Shown piece after piece: positions 34,086 through 43,747 of a stretch of DNA of 64,000 nt. The stretch comes from Weeksellaceae bacterium. Lineage in GTDB: Bacteria; Bacteroidota; Bacteroidia; Flavobacteriales; Weeksellaceae. The notes under the pieces were generated by a model. That model was not told the DNA's origin. It made no database searches and was given only the letters and a program-made list of their open reading frames with translations. The translations under genes and the position numbers were made by a program. Location of the stretch: NCBI GenBank assembly GCA_949788275.1, contig OX460916.1, positions 62,001-126,000 of the forward strand, in the 5' to 3' direction. Within the stretch, counting starts at the first letter, position 1. Each line of letters begins with the position of its first letter.

Positions 34086-35288
34086 TTATTTTCGAATTAT
34101 TTTTTTCTCTACATCGCGGTAAAAATCTTCTTTCGTTTGATTTTCGGTCGTTTTGTATGCTTCAATTAGATTTCGAATCACTTGATGATTGTTAGGATCT
34201 ATCTCGTGCATTTTTTCTAAATATGGCAGAACTTCTTTAAAAAGTTCTTTACGCTTTAAAAGATTTTCGCTGTATATCGCTTTTTCTTTCTTTGAAGTTC
34301 CTAAGTTGTTGTTCATGCTTTCAACAATCTCTTTATCCTTTTTCAAATTTGTAAGGACTAAATTGCTATAAGACTCAATGTGTTTAGGATTTAGCTCAAT
34401 CGATTTTTTAAATAAATTCTTGGCTTCTTCAATACTGTTTTCATCATCCAGTAATAACACCCCTAAGTTGTAATAGTTTAAGTGTTCATTTGGGCTGATT
34501 TTAATATTCTCACGAATTTTACCCACCAATTTATCACTCATCCCACTAACTTGGTATATGCTTGTTGCTAGGTTATTCATGTCAGCATCTGAAGGGTATT
34601 TCGCTAAGGCTTCATCTAAAATAGGATCGTACTTTTTAGCGGTATACAAATTGTTTAAAGCCAATACATATAAATCACGGTTCAAATTTTTCGTTTGACT
34701 TCCTGAGATACCTGTAAAGTTGCTTTTCGCTAATTCTTTAATAATCACCAACGATTTGTCGAAATCATGACCGTTATAATAGGTAATGGCTGCTTGGTAT
34801 TTATAAATATCATCTTTTGCACCTAAGGCGGTAACAAGGTTATAGACATTCATAAATTTATCGCCTGCAACAATGAAGTTTTTTGCTTCAATCGCTGTGT
34901 TGGCGGCATCTAATTCTTTATTGGCTAAGGCAGAAACTTCCGACTGCAATAAAAAACCATATTTAGGCGCTAATACAACTTCTTTTGGTTTAGCATAGTT
35001 TCCTTTTGCAACAGCAGCATCTAATTCTTCTTTTGAGTAGTAGAACTCATCTGCTTTACTGTCTTTGTTTCTAATTTGAAAAACTTTACCAGATTCATAT
35101 TTGCTTAATTTGGCTAGATCCTGACTGGCTTTTTTAACATCACCTTTCGCTAAATTAGCTTTGGCGGATGCATTATATTTTTCAGCTAATGTGATTGGAC
35201 TAACAGTTAACTCTTCATTATTTTGTTGTGCAAATGAAGATATTGAAAGTGCTAATACGAGTCCAAGGCTAAATACTATTTTTTTCAT
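34086..35288 (-). CDS. exported TPR-repeat protein
   Basis: 400 residues with a Sec signal (MKKIVFSLGLVLALSIS, cleavage near SFAQ). Tetratricopeptide repeats are visible (LNYYNLGVLLLDDENSIEEA, its second half; KSIELNPKHIESYSNLVL; EIDPNNHQVIRNLIEAYK), so it is probably a periplasmic or membrane-associated scaffold. The exact role is unknown. It follows gyrA by 12 bp on the same strand, which suggests cotranscription with gyrase, an arrangement I recall from other Flavobacteriia but cannot check here. Confidence 0.85.
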   Translation of the reverse strand: MKKIVFSLGLVLALSISSFAQQNNEELTVSPITLAEKYNASAKANLAKGDVKKASQDLAKLSKYESGKVFQIRNKDSKADEFYYSKEELDAAVAKGNYAKPKEVVLAPKYGFLLQSEVSALANKELDAANTAIEAKNFIVAGDKFMNVYNLVTALGAKDDIYKYQAAITYYNGHDFDKSLVIIKELAKSNFTGISGSQTKNLNRDLYVLALNNLYTAKKYDPILDEALAKYPSDADMNNLATSIYQVSGMSDKLVGKIRENIKISPNEHLNYYNLGVLLLDDENSIEEAKNLFKKSIELNPKHIESYSNLVLTNLKKDKEIVESMNNNLGTSKKEKAIYSENLLKRKELFKEVLPYLEKMHEIDPNNHQVIRNLIEAYKTTENQTKEDFYRDVEKKIIRK

Positions 35289-35300
35289 GTTCTATATTAT

Positions 35301-37880
35301 TTAATCTTCTGAAGGAGTTTCTTCTTCAAAAGGCAATTCATTTTGCTCCTCATTAATCGAGGCAACTACTTCAATGATGTTTCCATCTTCATCTAAGATA
35401 TCGTCAATAATTTCATCATCTACATCGACTTCCACTTTTGCAATTGCAGCAATTTCATCGCTTGTTTTTAGATTGATTAATCGTACACCTTGTGTAGCAC
35501 GGCCCATTACACGAATCTGATCTAATCCTGTACGAATCGCAACCCCAGACTTGTTAATGATCATTAAATCATTGTCATCTGTTACCGATTCAATAGCGAT
35601 TAATTTACCTGTTTTCTCGGTAATGTTTAAGGTTGTTACCCCTTTTCCACCACGGTTTGTTTCGCGGTAATCTTCAATTGAAGTACGTTTTCCATACCCT
35701 CTTTCTGATACCACTAAAACAGTTTCATTGTCCATATCCGATACCACAATCATACCGATAACTTCGTTGTCTAATTCGTCGCCTAAGTTGATTCCACGAA
35801 CTCCTGAAGCAGTACGACCCATTGGGCGAACTTTCTCGTCGTAGAAACGAATGGCTTTTCCATATTTAGAAGCAATCATAATTTGTGATTTACCATCGGT
35901 AAGCAATGCTTCTAAGAGAACATCGCCGTCGCGTACCGTAATGGCATTAATTCCATTAATACGTGGACGAGAATAAGCTTCTAGAGAAGTTTTCTTGATA
36001 ATTCCATTTTTGGTAATCATCATCACATAATGGTTGTTTACATATTCTTCATCCATTAAATCATGCGTACGAATATAGGCTTTCACCTTGTCGTCGGACT
36101 CTAGATTAATCAGATTCTGAATTGCACGACCTTTTGATGTTTTTGATCCTTCTGGGATTTCGAATACACGCATCCAGAAACATTTTCCTTTTTCAGTGAA
36201 GAAAAGCATGTACTGGTGGTTGGTTGCAACGACCATGTATTCTAAGAAATCTTCGTCACGTGTTGTGGCACCTTTGTTTCCAACGCCACCGCGTGTTTGT
36301 TTTCTGTATTCTGAAAGTGGCGTACGTTTGATGTATCCCATACGAGAAATCGTCAGAACAACTTTCTCATCTGGAATTAAATCTTCGATGTTTAAATCAC
36401 CACCAGCATAGTTAATATCTGTACGACGTTCGTCACCATATTTGGTACGAACTTCAATTAATTCATCCTTGATGATTTGCATACGAAGCTCTTCATTGGC
36501 TAAGATTTCACGCAAGTAATTAATCTTTTTCATGATTTCATCGTATTCTTCACGAATTTTATCAATCTCAAGACCGGTTAATGTACGTAAACGAAGTTCT
36601 AGAATCGCTTTTGCTTGAATTTCAGATAAGGCAAATCCTTCAATTAAACCATTACGAGCATCTTCTGGCGTTGCCGATTCTCGAATAATTTTAATGGCAC
36701 GATCTAAATCGTCTTGGGTACCGATTACTTTCATGTAACCTTCCAAGATATGTGCTCTTTCCTGTGCTTTTCTCAATTCGTATTCCGCACGACGAATCAC
36801 AACCTCATGGCGGTGTTCAACGAAATAGTGAATCAAATCTTTTAGGTTTAATTGCTCTGGACGTCCATTGACTAGGGCAATATTATTAACACTAAACGAC
36901 GATTGTAATTGCGTATATTTATAAAGTTTATTTAAAACAACATTCGGAACGGCGTCCATTTTCATCACATAAACGATACGCATACCATTACGATCCGATT
37001 CATCACGAATTTCTGAAATACCTTCCAATTTACCATCCTTCACTAAATCGGCCGTTTTGGCGATCATGTCGGCTTTATTTACTTGGTAAGGAATCTCTGT
37101 GACAATGATACATTCACGTCCATGAACTTCTTCAAAATTAGTTTTCGCGCGTAAAACCACACGTCCACGTCCAGTTTCAAAGGCTTGTTTAACCCCCTCG
37201 TAACCATAAATGGTTCCTCCGGTAGGGAAATCAGGCGCTTTAATGTACTGCATTAATTCTTCGATCAGTATATCACGGTTTTCAATGTAGGCAATGGTTC
37301 CATCAATAACTTCGGTTAAGTTATGAGGGGCCATATTGGTTGCCATACCAACTGCAATCCCTGAAGCTCCGTTAATAAGAAGCGTAGGTACGCGGGTTGG
37401 TAATACCTTTGGTTCGTAAATGGTATCATCAAAATTCAATTGGAAATCGACCGTTTCTTTATCTAAATCAGATAATAATTCATCTGAAATTTTTTGAAGT
37501 CGAGCTTCCGTATAACGCATGGCTGCAGGTGGATCACCATCAACAGAACCGTAGTTCCCTTGTCCGTCCACTAGCATGTATCGCAATGACCATGGCTGGG
37601 CCATACGTACCATAGCATCGTATACCGAACCATCTCCGTGTGGATGAAATTTACCTAAAACCTCTCCAACAATACGTGCTGATTTTTTATAAGATCGATT
37701 AGAAAAAACACCTAATTCATACATCCCGAATAATACCCTTCTGTGTACGGGTTTTAAACCATCGCGTACATCAGGAAGAGCTCGTGATACGATCACCGAC
37801 ATCGAGTAATCGATATATGCCGATTTCATTTCATCCTCAATATTGATTGGGATTAGTTTTTCTCCTTCAGTCATATTCAT
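35301..37880 (-). CDS. gyrA: DNA gyrase subunit A
   Basis: 859 residues. The breakage-reunion domain has the catalytic Tyr in [10 protein letters not shown] (about residue 122), and the C-terminal part contains the six-bladed beta-pinwheel with a GyrA box of [10 protein letters not shown] type (~535), plus an acidic tail. It introduces negative supercoils with GyrB. The quinolone-resistance region reads [12 protein letters not shown]: the position equivalent to E. coli Ser83 is Gly, while Asp87 is retained. Start [19 protein letters not shown] fits; an alternative Met at position 3 is equally possible. Confidence 0.97.
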   Translation of the reverse strand: MNMTEGEKLIPINIEDEMKSAYIDYSMSVIVSRALPDVRDGLKPVHRRVLFGMYELGVFSNRSYKKSARIVGEVLGKFHPHGDGSVYDAMVRMAQPWSLRYMLVDGQGNYGSVDGDPPAAMRYTEARLQKISDELLSDLDKETVDFQLNFDDTIYEPKVLPTRVPTLLINGASGIAVGMATNMAPHNLTEVIDGTIAYIENRDILIEELMQYIKAPDFPTGGTIYGYEGVKQAFETGRGRVVLRAKTNFEEVHGRECIIVTEIPYQVNKADMIAKTADLVKDGKLEGISEIRDESDRNGMRIVYVMKMDAVPNVVLNKLYKYTQLQSSFSVNNIALVNGRPEQLNLKDLIHYFVEHRHEVVIRRAEYELRKAQERAHILEGYMKVIGTQDDLDRAIKIIRESATPEDARNGLIEGFALSEIQAKAILELRLRTLTGLEIDKIREEYDEIMKKINYLREILANEELRMQIIKDELIEVRTKYGDERRTDINYAGGDLNIEDLIPDEKVVLTISRMGYIKRTPLSEYRKQTRGGVGNKGATTRDEDFLEYMVVATNHQYMLFFTEKGKCFWMRVFEIPEGSKTSKGRAIQNLINLESDDKVKAYIRTHDLMDEEYVNNHYVMMITKNGIIKKTSLEAYSRPRINGINAITVRDGDVLLEALLTDGKSQIMIASKYGKAIRFYDEKVRPMGRTASGVRGINLGDELDNEVIGMIVVSDMDNETVLVVSERGYGKRTSIEDYRETNRGGKGVTTLNITEKTGKLIAIESVTDDNDLMIINKSGVAIRTGLDQIRVMGRATQGVRLINLKTSDEIAAIAKVEVDVDDEIIDDILDEDGNIIEVVASINEEQNELPFEEETPSED

Positions 37881-37970
37881 TTGTTATATAAGGTTGCTAA
37901 GATACAAATTTTAGGATGAATTCTTATCCTGTCTAAATACGTTTTTCAATATTTTAAGTAAAAATTTATA

Positions 37971-38000
37971 TTGTTTAACTAGAAATATTATTTATATTTG
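37971..38000 (+). promoter_or_regulatory. rpmH promoter, full consensus
   Basis: TTG (37971-37973), 19 nt, TATATTTG (37993-38000). Predicted start near 38006, giving a ~137-nt leader. A second TATATTTG at 38096-38103 has no matching -33 box. Confidence 0.65.
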
Positions 38001-38006
38001 CACTTC

Positions 38007-38087
38007 GAAAATTACAAGTATTAAACGGAAACACAGTTTAAATTAATTCATTTTTTTTGTAATTTTCATTCTAAGGATGAATTAATT
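38007..38087 (+). promoter_or_regulatory. rpmH leader with two interlocked perfect inverted repeats
   Basis: Two 11-bp perfect helices can form: GAAAATTACAA (38007-38017) with 38057-38067, and AATTAATTCAT (38041-38051) with 38077-38087. The arms alternate (L1, L2, R1, R2), so together they would make a pseudoknot, or they are mutually exclusive. The first arm begins at the predicted transcript start. Confidence 0.5.
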
Positions 38088-38142
38088 AAGCACTGTATAT
38101 TTGCAACCCCCATTCGTGTAATGGTTTAGAAACTTAGTAAAG

Positions 38143-38298
38143 ATGAAAAGAACATTTCAACCAAGTAACAGAAAGAAAAGAAACAAACACGGATTCCGTG
38201 AGCGTATGGCGACTAAAAATGGTCGTAGATTATTAGCAAATCGTAGAAAAAAAGGCAGAAAAGCAGTGTCAATTAGTGCGGTTAGAGCTAAACGATAA
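38143..38298 (+). CDS. rpmH: 50S ribosomal protein L34
   Basis: 51 residues, [20 protein letters not shown] at the N-terminus, then [18 protein letters not shown], the invariant L34 pattern. A very basic protein of the large subunit. No dnaA or rnpA is next to it; instead it has its own consensus promoter, a long structured leader and a terminator, so it is a single-gene unit between gyrA and ftsE. Start chosen by family alignment. Confidence 0.98.
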   Translation: MKRTFQPSNRKKRNKHGFRERMATKNGRRLLANRRKKGRKAVSISAVRAKR

Positions 38299-38319
38299 TA
38301 GCTACTGGTTATAAAAAAT

Positions 38320-38354
38320 AAAGCTTGGAGGTCTTTCTTTCAAGCTTTTTTTTT
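38320..38354 (+). terminator. rpmH terminator
   Basis: AAAGCTTG / CAAGCTTT stem with eight or more T, running into the ftsE promoter box. Confidence 0.8.
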
Positions 38355-38361
38355 ACATTTG
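38354..38361 (+). promoter_or_regulatory. -7 box of ftsE
   Basis: TACATTTG 21 bp before the ftsE ATG; immediately follows the rpmH terminator T-run. A GGAG lies 5 bp before the ATG. Confidence 0.5.
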
Positions 38362-38382
38362 AAAAAAAGACTGTAAAGGAGT

Positions 38383-39081
38383 ATGGAAGCTAAAAATGTA
38401 ATAGAACTTAGTCAAACCTCGATTTATCAAAGAAGTCATTTGGTTTTATCCAATGTGAATTTTACCTTAAAAGAAGGCGAATTTATCTATCTTATCGGGA
38501 AAACAGGAAGTGGAAAAAGTAGCTTGTTAAAAGTATTGTATGGCGATTTGCCACTCGATAACGGCTTAGGAAGTGTTGTTGGTATGGACTTAAAAACCCT
38601 AAAGACAAGTAAAATCCCCGATTTAAGAAGGCATTTAGGAATTGTATTCCAAGATTTCCAACTGTTAACAGATCGAACTGTTGAACAAAACTTGGCTTTT
38701 GTCCTAAAGGCAACGGGCTGGAAAGATTCCAAAACCATTCAAGCTCGTATTGATGAAGTTTTAGACTCGGTCGGTATGCTTTCTAAAAAGAAAATGATGC
38801 CTTTCCGACTTTCAGGTGGTGAACAACAAAGGGTATCTATTGCTCGTGCACTACTGAATCATCCCGACCTTATCCTAGCCGATGAGCCTACCGGAAATTT
38901 AGATCCAGAAACATCCAATGAAATTATGAACTTATTGCTTTCAGTTTCTGCACAAAATAATTGTGCTGTATTGATGGCGACACACGATTATGAAATCATT
39001 CGTCGTTACCCTGCTAGAATGCTTCGTTGCGAGGACGGAAGCGTTTTCGAAGTAGAATCTGAAACCTTAAACGTAGAATAA
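38383..39081 (+). CDS. ftsE: FtsE-type ABC transporter ATPase
   Basis: 232 residues, a single ABC domain: Walker A GKTGSGKSS (~37-45), signature LSGGEQQRVSIARALL (~140), Walker B LILADEPTGNLD. FtsE pairs with FtsX to activate peptidoglycan hydrolases at the septum. The short length and EPTGNLDPETSNEIM (start EPTGNLD) are typical of FtsE/LolD proteins; ftsX is not adjacent, as I recall is usual in Flavobacteriia, so LolD-like or other identity cannot be fully excluded. Monocistronic with terminator. Confidence 0.8.
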   Translation: MEAKNVIELSQTSIYQRSHLVLSNVNFTLKEGEFIYLIGKTGSGKSSLLKVLYGDLPLDNGLGSVVGMDLKTLKTSKIPDLRRHLGIVFQDFQLLTDRTVEQNLAFVLKATGWKDSKTIQARIDEVLDSVGMLSKKKMMPFRLSGGEQQRVSIARALLNHPDLILADEPTGNLDPETSNEIMNLLLSVSAQNNCAVLMATHDYEIIRRYPARMLRCEDGSVFEVESETLNVE

Positions 39082-39099
39082 CAATGTTACCCTATGTTT

Positions 39100-39136
39100 A
39101 AAAAAGAGATTAATTGAAATAATTAATCTCTTTTTT
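39100..39136 (+). terminator. ftsE terminator
   Basis: 16-bp perfect stem AAAAAAGAGATTAATT and its complement ending in T-run. Confidence 0.88.
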
Positions 39137-39163
39137 AGTTTATATAGTTTAGAATCATTCAAA

Positions 39164-40276
39164 ATGAAAGACAAAACGTTACATCTCGTTAGTTTCGACC
39201 AACCTTATCCACCTAATTATGGGGGTATTATTGATGTCTTCTTTAAATTGAAGGCGTTACACGAAGCTGGGTGTAAAATTCACTTCCATTGTTTTACGTT
39301 TAACCCTCAAGTCCATGAGGAACTAGAGCGTTATGCGGAAAAAGTGTACTATTATAAAATTAATCAATCACCTCTATATATATTTAATCGGGTTCCACTT
39401 TCTATCGCTTCTCGAAATGGAAGACAATTGGCTAGTAATATCGCTAGGGTTAAAGCACCCATTCTTTTTGAAAGCCTTAAAACAATCGATGCGCTTCGAT
39501 TTGTAGAACCCGCCTCTCATTCAATCTTCATTCGTTTACATAATATCGAAAAAAACTATTTTAAAGGCATCGCGAAAAGTGAAAAAAATGTATTTAAACG
39601 GTTTTTATTTCATCTAGAAGCCATTAAATACAAACATGTTGAACAAAAATTAAATACCTTCGATAAAGTATTTACCCTTTCAAAATTTGAAAGTAGGTAT
39701 GTCAATAAACGTGCAAAAAACGCCTGTTTTATCCCTGTATTTCATGGCAATTCTTTGGTAAAAGAATTATCTAAATTTGGGGATTTTGCCCTATATCACG
39801 GTGATCTCCGTGCTTCAGATAACCGAAAGGTAGTCTCGTATTTAATCGAATTGTTTCGCGGATTGCCCTATCCCTTAAGAATTGCATCAAGCACACATCA
39901 AGATTGGGTCACGAAACAAATCAAGGAAGCTGAAAATATACAGTTTGTTCAATTAACCGATTTTAATCATTTACTTCAATTGTTCAAACAAGCCCATATC
40001 AATATCAGTTGGTCTTTTCAACAATCAGGCACTAAATTAAAAGTGATTAACGCTTTATTTAACAGTCGTTTTTCGATTATCAATACCAATATTGTCGACG
40101 ACCCCATAATTAATAAACTCTGTATTTCTGTCAATACAGAGCAACAGTTAAAAGAGGCTATCCTTTTGTATAAAGACATGCCTTATGAACATGTAACAGA
40201 TAGAGCAGAAGTGCTAGAATATTATTTAAGTGATAAGATCAATGCACAAAACATTATGAACCAGATTTTTAATTAA
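39164..40276 (+). CDS. glycosyltransferase, GT-B (GT4-like)
   Basis: 370 residues. The Rossmann start (LHLVSFDQPYPPNYGGI) with PPNYGG, common in Bacteroidota GT4 enzymes, is followed by RLHNIEKNYF (donor-domain boundary) and a second Rossmann half with ALYHGDLRASDN (~205) and SGTKLKVINALF (~287), in place of the usual EX7E. Probably adds a sugar to a surface polysaccharide or LPS. It lies 20 bp upstream of the 2-oxoglutarate oxygenase, so the pair forms a small operon. Confidence 0.8.
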   Translation: MKDKTLHLVSFDQPYPPNYGGIIDVFFKLKALHEAGCKIHFHCFTFNPQVHEELERYAEKVYYYKINQSPLYIFNRVPLSIASRNGRQLASNIARVKAPILFESLKTIDALRFVEPASHSIFIRLHNIEKNYFKGIAKSEKNVFKRFLFHLEAIKYKHVEQKLNTFDKVFTLSKFESRYVNKRAKNACFIPVFHGNSLVKELSKFGDFALYHGDLRASDNRKVVSYLIELFRGLPYPLRIASSTHQDWVTKQIKEAENIQFVQLTDFNHLLQLFKQAHINISWSFQQSGTKLKVINALFNSRFSIINTNIVDDPIINKLCISVNTEQQLKEAILLYKDMPYEHVTDRAEVLEYYLSDKINAQNIMNQIFN

Positions 40277-40296
40277 ATTTACAAGAAACTCTACAG

Positions 40297-41115
40297 ATGA
40301 ATCGATACCTACTCGCTACCTTAATTCTTGAACGAATAGAACAAAGCAGAACACGCATAGAACACCAATTCAAAGCCTCCGAAAACAAAATAGGCTATTT
40401 TTGGATAGATGATCTACTTCCAGAAGAAATTGTTCATCAAATAGCCGAACAATTTCCTTCAAAAAAAGAAATGGTTCTTAAAAAAAGCCTTAAAGAAGAT
40501 AAACATATTGGCGTACAGATGAATCAATATCCGCCTTTGTTAGAAGAAATCACCTATGCTTTTCAAGACCCGCGTATTGTTGCCTTAATCGCTAATATTT
40601 GCAGCATTAAAAATCCCATTCCAGACGATTCACTTTATGCTGGTGGTCTTTCATTAATGGCAGAAAAACAATTTCTACAACCTCATCTCGATAATTCACA
40701 TGATGCCAATAGAGAAATGTGGCGAGTATTGAATCTTTTATATTACGTTACACCCCAATGGGAGGAAGAATTCGGCGGTAATCTAGAAATATGGCCTAAT
40801 GGATTAAATCAGCCACCCATTACCATTTGGAGCAAATTTAATCGCCTTGCCGTTATGACGACTCACAATGATTCCTTGCATTCGGTTTCTCCCGTTGTCG
40901 TAGATAATGAGCGAAAATGTGTTTCCAATTACTACTTTTCAAAAAAACCATTACGAGAAACCGATACTTTTCATGTCACATCATTCCGTGGAAGACCCAA
41001 TCAAAAAGTACTCGATAAAGTATTGCAAATAGATACTGCTCTTCGAATGGGAATTCGTAAAGTGTTTAAAAAAGGAATCAAAGAAAATCCGCATATTTAC
41101 AAAAAAAGCGAATAA
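40297..41115 (+). CDS. 2-oxoglutarate/Fe(II)-dependent oxygenase
   Basis: 272 residues. The double-stranded beta-helix core shows the iron ligands HLD (His and Asp of HxD in LQPHLDNSHD, ~129) and a distal His in SLHSVSPVV (~190), with the 2-oxoglutarate-binding Arg in NERKCVSNYYFS. These enzymes hydroxylate proteins, sugars or lipids; the family is close to prolyl-hydroxylase-like Ofd/EgtN proteins, with the substrate unknown. Pairing with a glycosyltransferase suggests modification of a glycan or of a sugar-acceptor protein (inference). Repeat copy D follows 8 bp after the stop. Confidence 0.8.
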   Translation: MNRYLLATLILERIEQSRTRIEHQFKASENKIGYFWIDDLLPEEIVHQIAEQFPSKKEMVLKKSLKEDKHIGVQMNQYPPLLEEITYAFQDPRIVALIANICSIKNPIPDDSLYAGGLSLMAEKQFLQPHLDNSHDANREMWRVLNLLYYVTPQWEEEFGGNLEIWPNGLNQPPITIWSKFNRLAVMTTHNDSLHSVSPVVVDNERKCVSNYYFSKKPLRETDTFHVTSFRGRPNQKVLDKVLQIDTALRMGIRKVFKKGIKENPHIYKKSE

Positions 41116-41123
41116 TTTTTGTT

Positions 41124-41281
41124 GGGCGGCCGCTTCGCGCCGTGCTTTCCACTGTATCTTTGCCACAAGATGTTCTCGGCAATTATCAGCATATGGCCTT
41201 GTGGCAAAGGATGCCGTTTCAATCCCTGCCGCTGGGGCTTTTATGTAGATTGTTCTAATTAGAACAATCTACATAAAAGCC
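41124..41281 (-). repeat. interspersed 3'-end repeat, copy D
   Basis: Minus orientation: a perfect 46-bp palindrome (41236-41281) next to CAGCGGCAGGGATTGAAACG ... CTTTGCCACAAG ... CTTGTGGCAAAGAT ... AGCACGGCGC ... GCGGCCGCCC. The GGGCGGCC end is 8 bp from the oxygenase stop. The core is close to copy C, including GCTGATAATTGCCG. 41282-41422 shows nothing else. Confidence 0.88.
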
Positions 41282-41422
41282 GTTTGAACGTGTTGAAGAA
41301 TTAGAGTATCAAGAGGTTGTGTTTCGGTGTATGGAAGAATCAAAATTCCAATAAATTTGTAAAAACATTTCTATAATTCTAAATCCATTTAGGCGTCTTT
41401 ATCTAAAAGATAAACAACGTTA

Positions 41423-42541
41423 TTATTTAATGAATTCCGCATATACTTTTTTCAATTGCGCTTCCTCATTCTCCCAACAAAATACATGGGCCGCTTTGCT
41501 TAAAGCCTCGCGGTAACTCATTTTTCCTTCAGATAAAAGTTCATTTAGCTTTTCTGCAATATGATGGGGATTATGATTTTCTATTACTTTACCCACCTTA
41601 TAGGTTTCAATGGTGTGTTTTATTTCAGGTAAGTAAGTTCCTAATACCGGGACCTTTGCCTGAAAATAATCGAATAATTTGTTGGGTAAAGCATAGCGAT
41701 AACTAATGCCTAAATCTTCCTCTATAGAGACACCCACATCGGCTAAGGGTGTAATCGATTGAAGTATTTTTGGGGTTATTTTTCCCAAGAAAAAAACGGT
41801 ATTTTCTAATCCCAAGGTGCGGGTAAGTTGTTCGTATTCTTTTTTCTTCGGACCATCACCAGCAATCCATAACTGGCTATTAGGTACTTCCTTCATAGCT
41901 TTTATCAGATGATCTAAACCTCTGCTCATGTTAATAGCGCCTTGGTATAAAACAACATTCTTTGCTTGCGGGTTAAGCGGTAATGGAAAAAAGATATAGG
42001 AATCTTGCTCGTTAAAACGTTGACGTTTGGGGACGTTTCGTACAACAACAGGTTCAATTTTATAGTGTTCCTTAAACCATTGGGCATAACCTTCGCTCAC
42101 GGTATAAAAACGATTCATTTTCGGTAATAAAAAACGCTCTAATGTTTTCCATATTTTTTTAGCGGTGGGTCGATCCGATAATGAAGGTAACTCAGAAAAA
42201 ATTTCGTGACTATCAAAAATCAAGGGTCTTTTTTTTATTTTGCTCACCAAATAAAATGGCAATAAACTATCTAAATCATTCGCCACCAAAACAGTCGAAT
42301 CCGTGGTTTTTCGCATTAATCTAAAAAATAACTTCCAATTAAATTCAGCATACATCTTAAACGACGATATGTACTTAAGGTGGATGAAGTCGGTTTGGAA
42401 GGGCTTATTCAATAATGGTTGCCCTCCCAATGTCGTTCCAATAAGTTCAACCTCAAACCCGAATTTCACCAAAGAATGACAAACCTTATCTAAACGCTGA
42501 TCATTTTCTAGGTTGTTAATAACCGCTGTAAGAACTTTCAC
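41423..42541 (-). CDS. glycosyltransferase, GT4 family
   Basis: 372 residues of GT-B fold. Acceptor half: NNLENDQRLDKVCHSL and FDSHEIFSELPSLSDRP (DSHE is a common GT4 sequence). Donor half: VLYQGAINMSRGLDHLI, WIAGDGPKKKEY and the EX7E-like segment at 276-286 (SIEEDLGISYRYALPNKLFDY). Likely builds surface polysaccharide. Its start overlaps the 3' end of the YgjV-like gene by 4 bp, so the two are cotranscribed. Confidence 0.85.
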   Translation of the reverse strand: MKVLTAVINNLENDQRLDKVCHSLVKFGFEVELIGTTLGGQPLLNKPFQTDFIHLKYISSFKMYAEFNWKLFFRLMRKTTDSTVLVANDLDSLLPFYLVSKIKKRPLIFDSHEIFSELPSLSDRPTAKKIWKTLERFLLPKMNRFYTVSEGYAQWFKEHYKIEPVVVRNVPKRQRFNEQDSYIFFPLPLNPQAKNVVLYQGAINMSRGLDHLIKAMKEVPNSQLWIAGDGPKKKEYEQLTRTLGLENTVFFLGKITPKILQSITPLADVGVSIEEDLGISYRYALPNKLFDYFQAKVPVLGTYLPEIKHTIETYKVGKVIENHNPHHIAEKLNELLSEGKMSYREALSKAAHVFCWENEEAQLKKVYAEFIK

Positions 42542-42780
42542 GAGGCTTTATTTTGTTGCTTAAAAAAGATATAATACAATTGGACAAAGAATAAAAGTCC
42601 GTTGGGTATTACTACAGGCCAGGCCTCTGTCATTACGCCAAAAATAACAAAGCATAAACAACCAATGGCGTTAATAATTCGTATTCGCAATACATTGTGA
42701 CTTAGAAATGCACCAATGATAAACACCGAGGCAAAATAACCGAAAAAATCAGCTACACTGAGGTTTGATAAAAAATCCAT
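42538..42780 (-). CDS. small YgjV-like inner-membrane protein
   Basis: 80 residues from MDFLSNLSVADFFGYFAS; longer upstream reading would cross the kdsA start region and gives no homology-like sequence. Three hydrophobic segments (FFGYFASVFIIGAFL, IINAIGCLCFVIFGVM, VVIPNGLLFFVQLYYIF) with the Asn/Pro pattern of YgjV-type proteins. These are poorly characterised membrane proteins, sometimes annotated as lipid or sugar related. It ends by overlapping the following GT4 gene (4 bp), so a joint role in envelope glycan work is plausible but unproven. Confidence 0.7.
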   Translation of the reverse strand: MDFLSNLSVADFFGYFASVFIIGAFLSHNVLRIRIINAIGCLCFVIFGVMTEAWPVVIPNGLLFFVQLYYIFFKQQNKAS

Positions 42781-42844
42781 AGTTGTGTATATTAAGAATG
42801 ACAAAGTATAGGACAAAAATAAAAAAATAGTCGATAACTTTGTG

Positions 42845-42852
42845 TAAATTTG
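42845..42852 (+). promoter_or_regulatory. -7 box of kdsA, near-leaderless
   Basis: TAAATTTG ends only 4 bp before the kdsA ATG at 42857, so transcription would start at or within a few nt of the start codon. Confidence 0.4.
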
Positions 42853-42856
42853 CAAA

Positions 42857-43666
42857 ATGATACAGACCTTATCTAATATTAAGCATAAAGATTCTTCCAA
42901 TTTTTTCTTAATTGCAGGACCTTGTGCAATTGAAAACGAAGAAATGGCTATGAACATTGCTGAAAGGGTAGTGAAAATAGCTGATAAATACCAGATTCCT
43001 TATATTTTCAAAGGATCTTTTAGAAAGGCTAATCGCTCACGTATAGATAGTTTTACGGGAATTGGAGATGAAAAAGCATTGGCCATTATCCGTAAGGTTG
43101 GAGAGACATTTGATGTTCCTACAACAACAGACATCCATGAGCCTTACCAAGCCGAATTGGCTGCAGCTTATGTCGATGTATTACAAATCCCTGCTTTTTT
43201 AGTAAGACAAACTGATTTGGTGGTCGCTGCGGCGAAAACAGGAAAACACGTTACTTTAAAAAAAGGTCAATTTCTATCACCAGAAGCCATGAAGTTTCCG
43301 GTAGAAAAAGTCACTGATTCAGGGAATACCAATGTGGCTATTATTGAGCGCGGTACCATGTTAGGGTATGGTGATTTGGTCGTTGATTACAGAGGAATTC
43401 CAGCGATGCAAAACTATGCACCAGTTATCTTAGATATTACCCATTCTTTACAACAACCCAACCAAGCCTCTGGGGTAACTGGTGGAAAACCAGAATTAAT
43501 TGAAACCATTGCTAAAGCAGGAATTGCTGTTGGTGCGGATGGTATTTTTATTGAAACACATCCCGATCCATCGTGTGCGATGAGTGACGGTGCAAATATG
43601 TTACAACTCGATTTATTAGAAGACTTGTTAGAAAAATTAACCCGGGTAAGACAAGCGATTCTTTAA
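42857..43666 (+). CDS. kdsA: 3-deoxy-8-phosphooctulonate (Kdo-8-P) synthase
   Basis: 269 residues. FLIAGPCAIENEEMA, FKGSFRKANRSRIDSF (from FKGSF) and GVTGGKPELIE, and MSDGANML are KdsA hallmarks; the enzyme condenses arabinose-5-phosphate with phosphoenolpyruvate to make Kdo-8-phosphate for LPS core. GPCAIEN followed by a KANRSR substrate loop is complete. Its start agrees with the family alignment. The gene neighbours two glycosyltransferases, in line with envelope glycan synthesis. 81 bp separate it from hemN. Confidence 0.96.
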   Translation: MIQTLSNIKHKDSSNFFLIAGPCAIENEEMAMNIAERVVKIADKYQIPYIFKGSFRKANRSRIDSFTGIGDEKALAIIRKVGETFDVPTTTDIHEPYQAELAAAYVDVLQIPAFLVRQTDLVVAAAKTGKHVTLKKGQFLSPEAMKFPVEKVTDSGNTNVAIIERGTMLGYGDLVVDYRGIPAMQNYAPVILDITHSLQQPNQASGVTGGKPELIETIAKAGIAVGADGIFIETHPDPSCAMSDGANMLQLDLLEDLLEKLTRVRQAIL

Positions 43667-43747
43667 GAGAATTACGGCCCCAATAAATCATTTTGTTGAC
43701 CGATAATTCATCCAATAAATTGGATGAATTCGTAATTTCTAATCATC

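Noticed and set aside
38096-38103. Second TATATTTG box before rpmH
   Set aside because: No TTG box at 17-21 nt upstream; the upstream promoter at 37971 is a full match.
43702-43732. Inverted repeat AATTCATCCAAT / ATTGGATGAATT after kdsA
   Set aside because: A perfect stem, but without a T-run; may be a weak terminator or an operator. Too little evidence to annotate.
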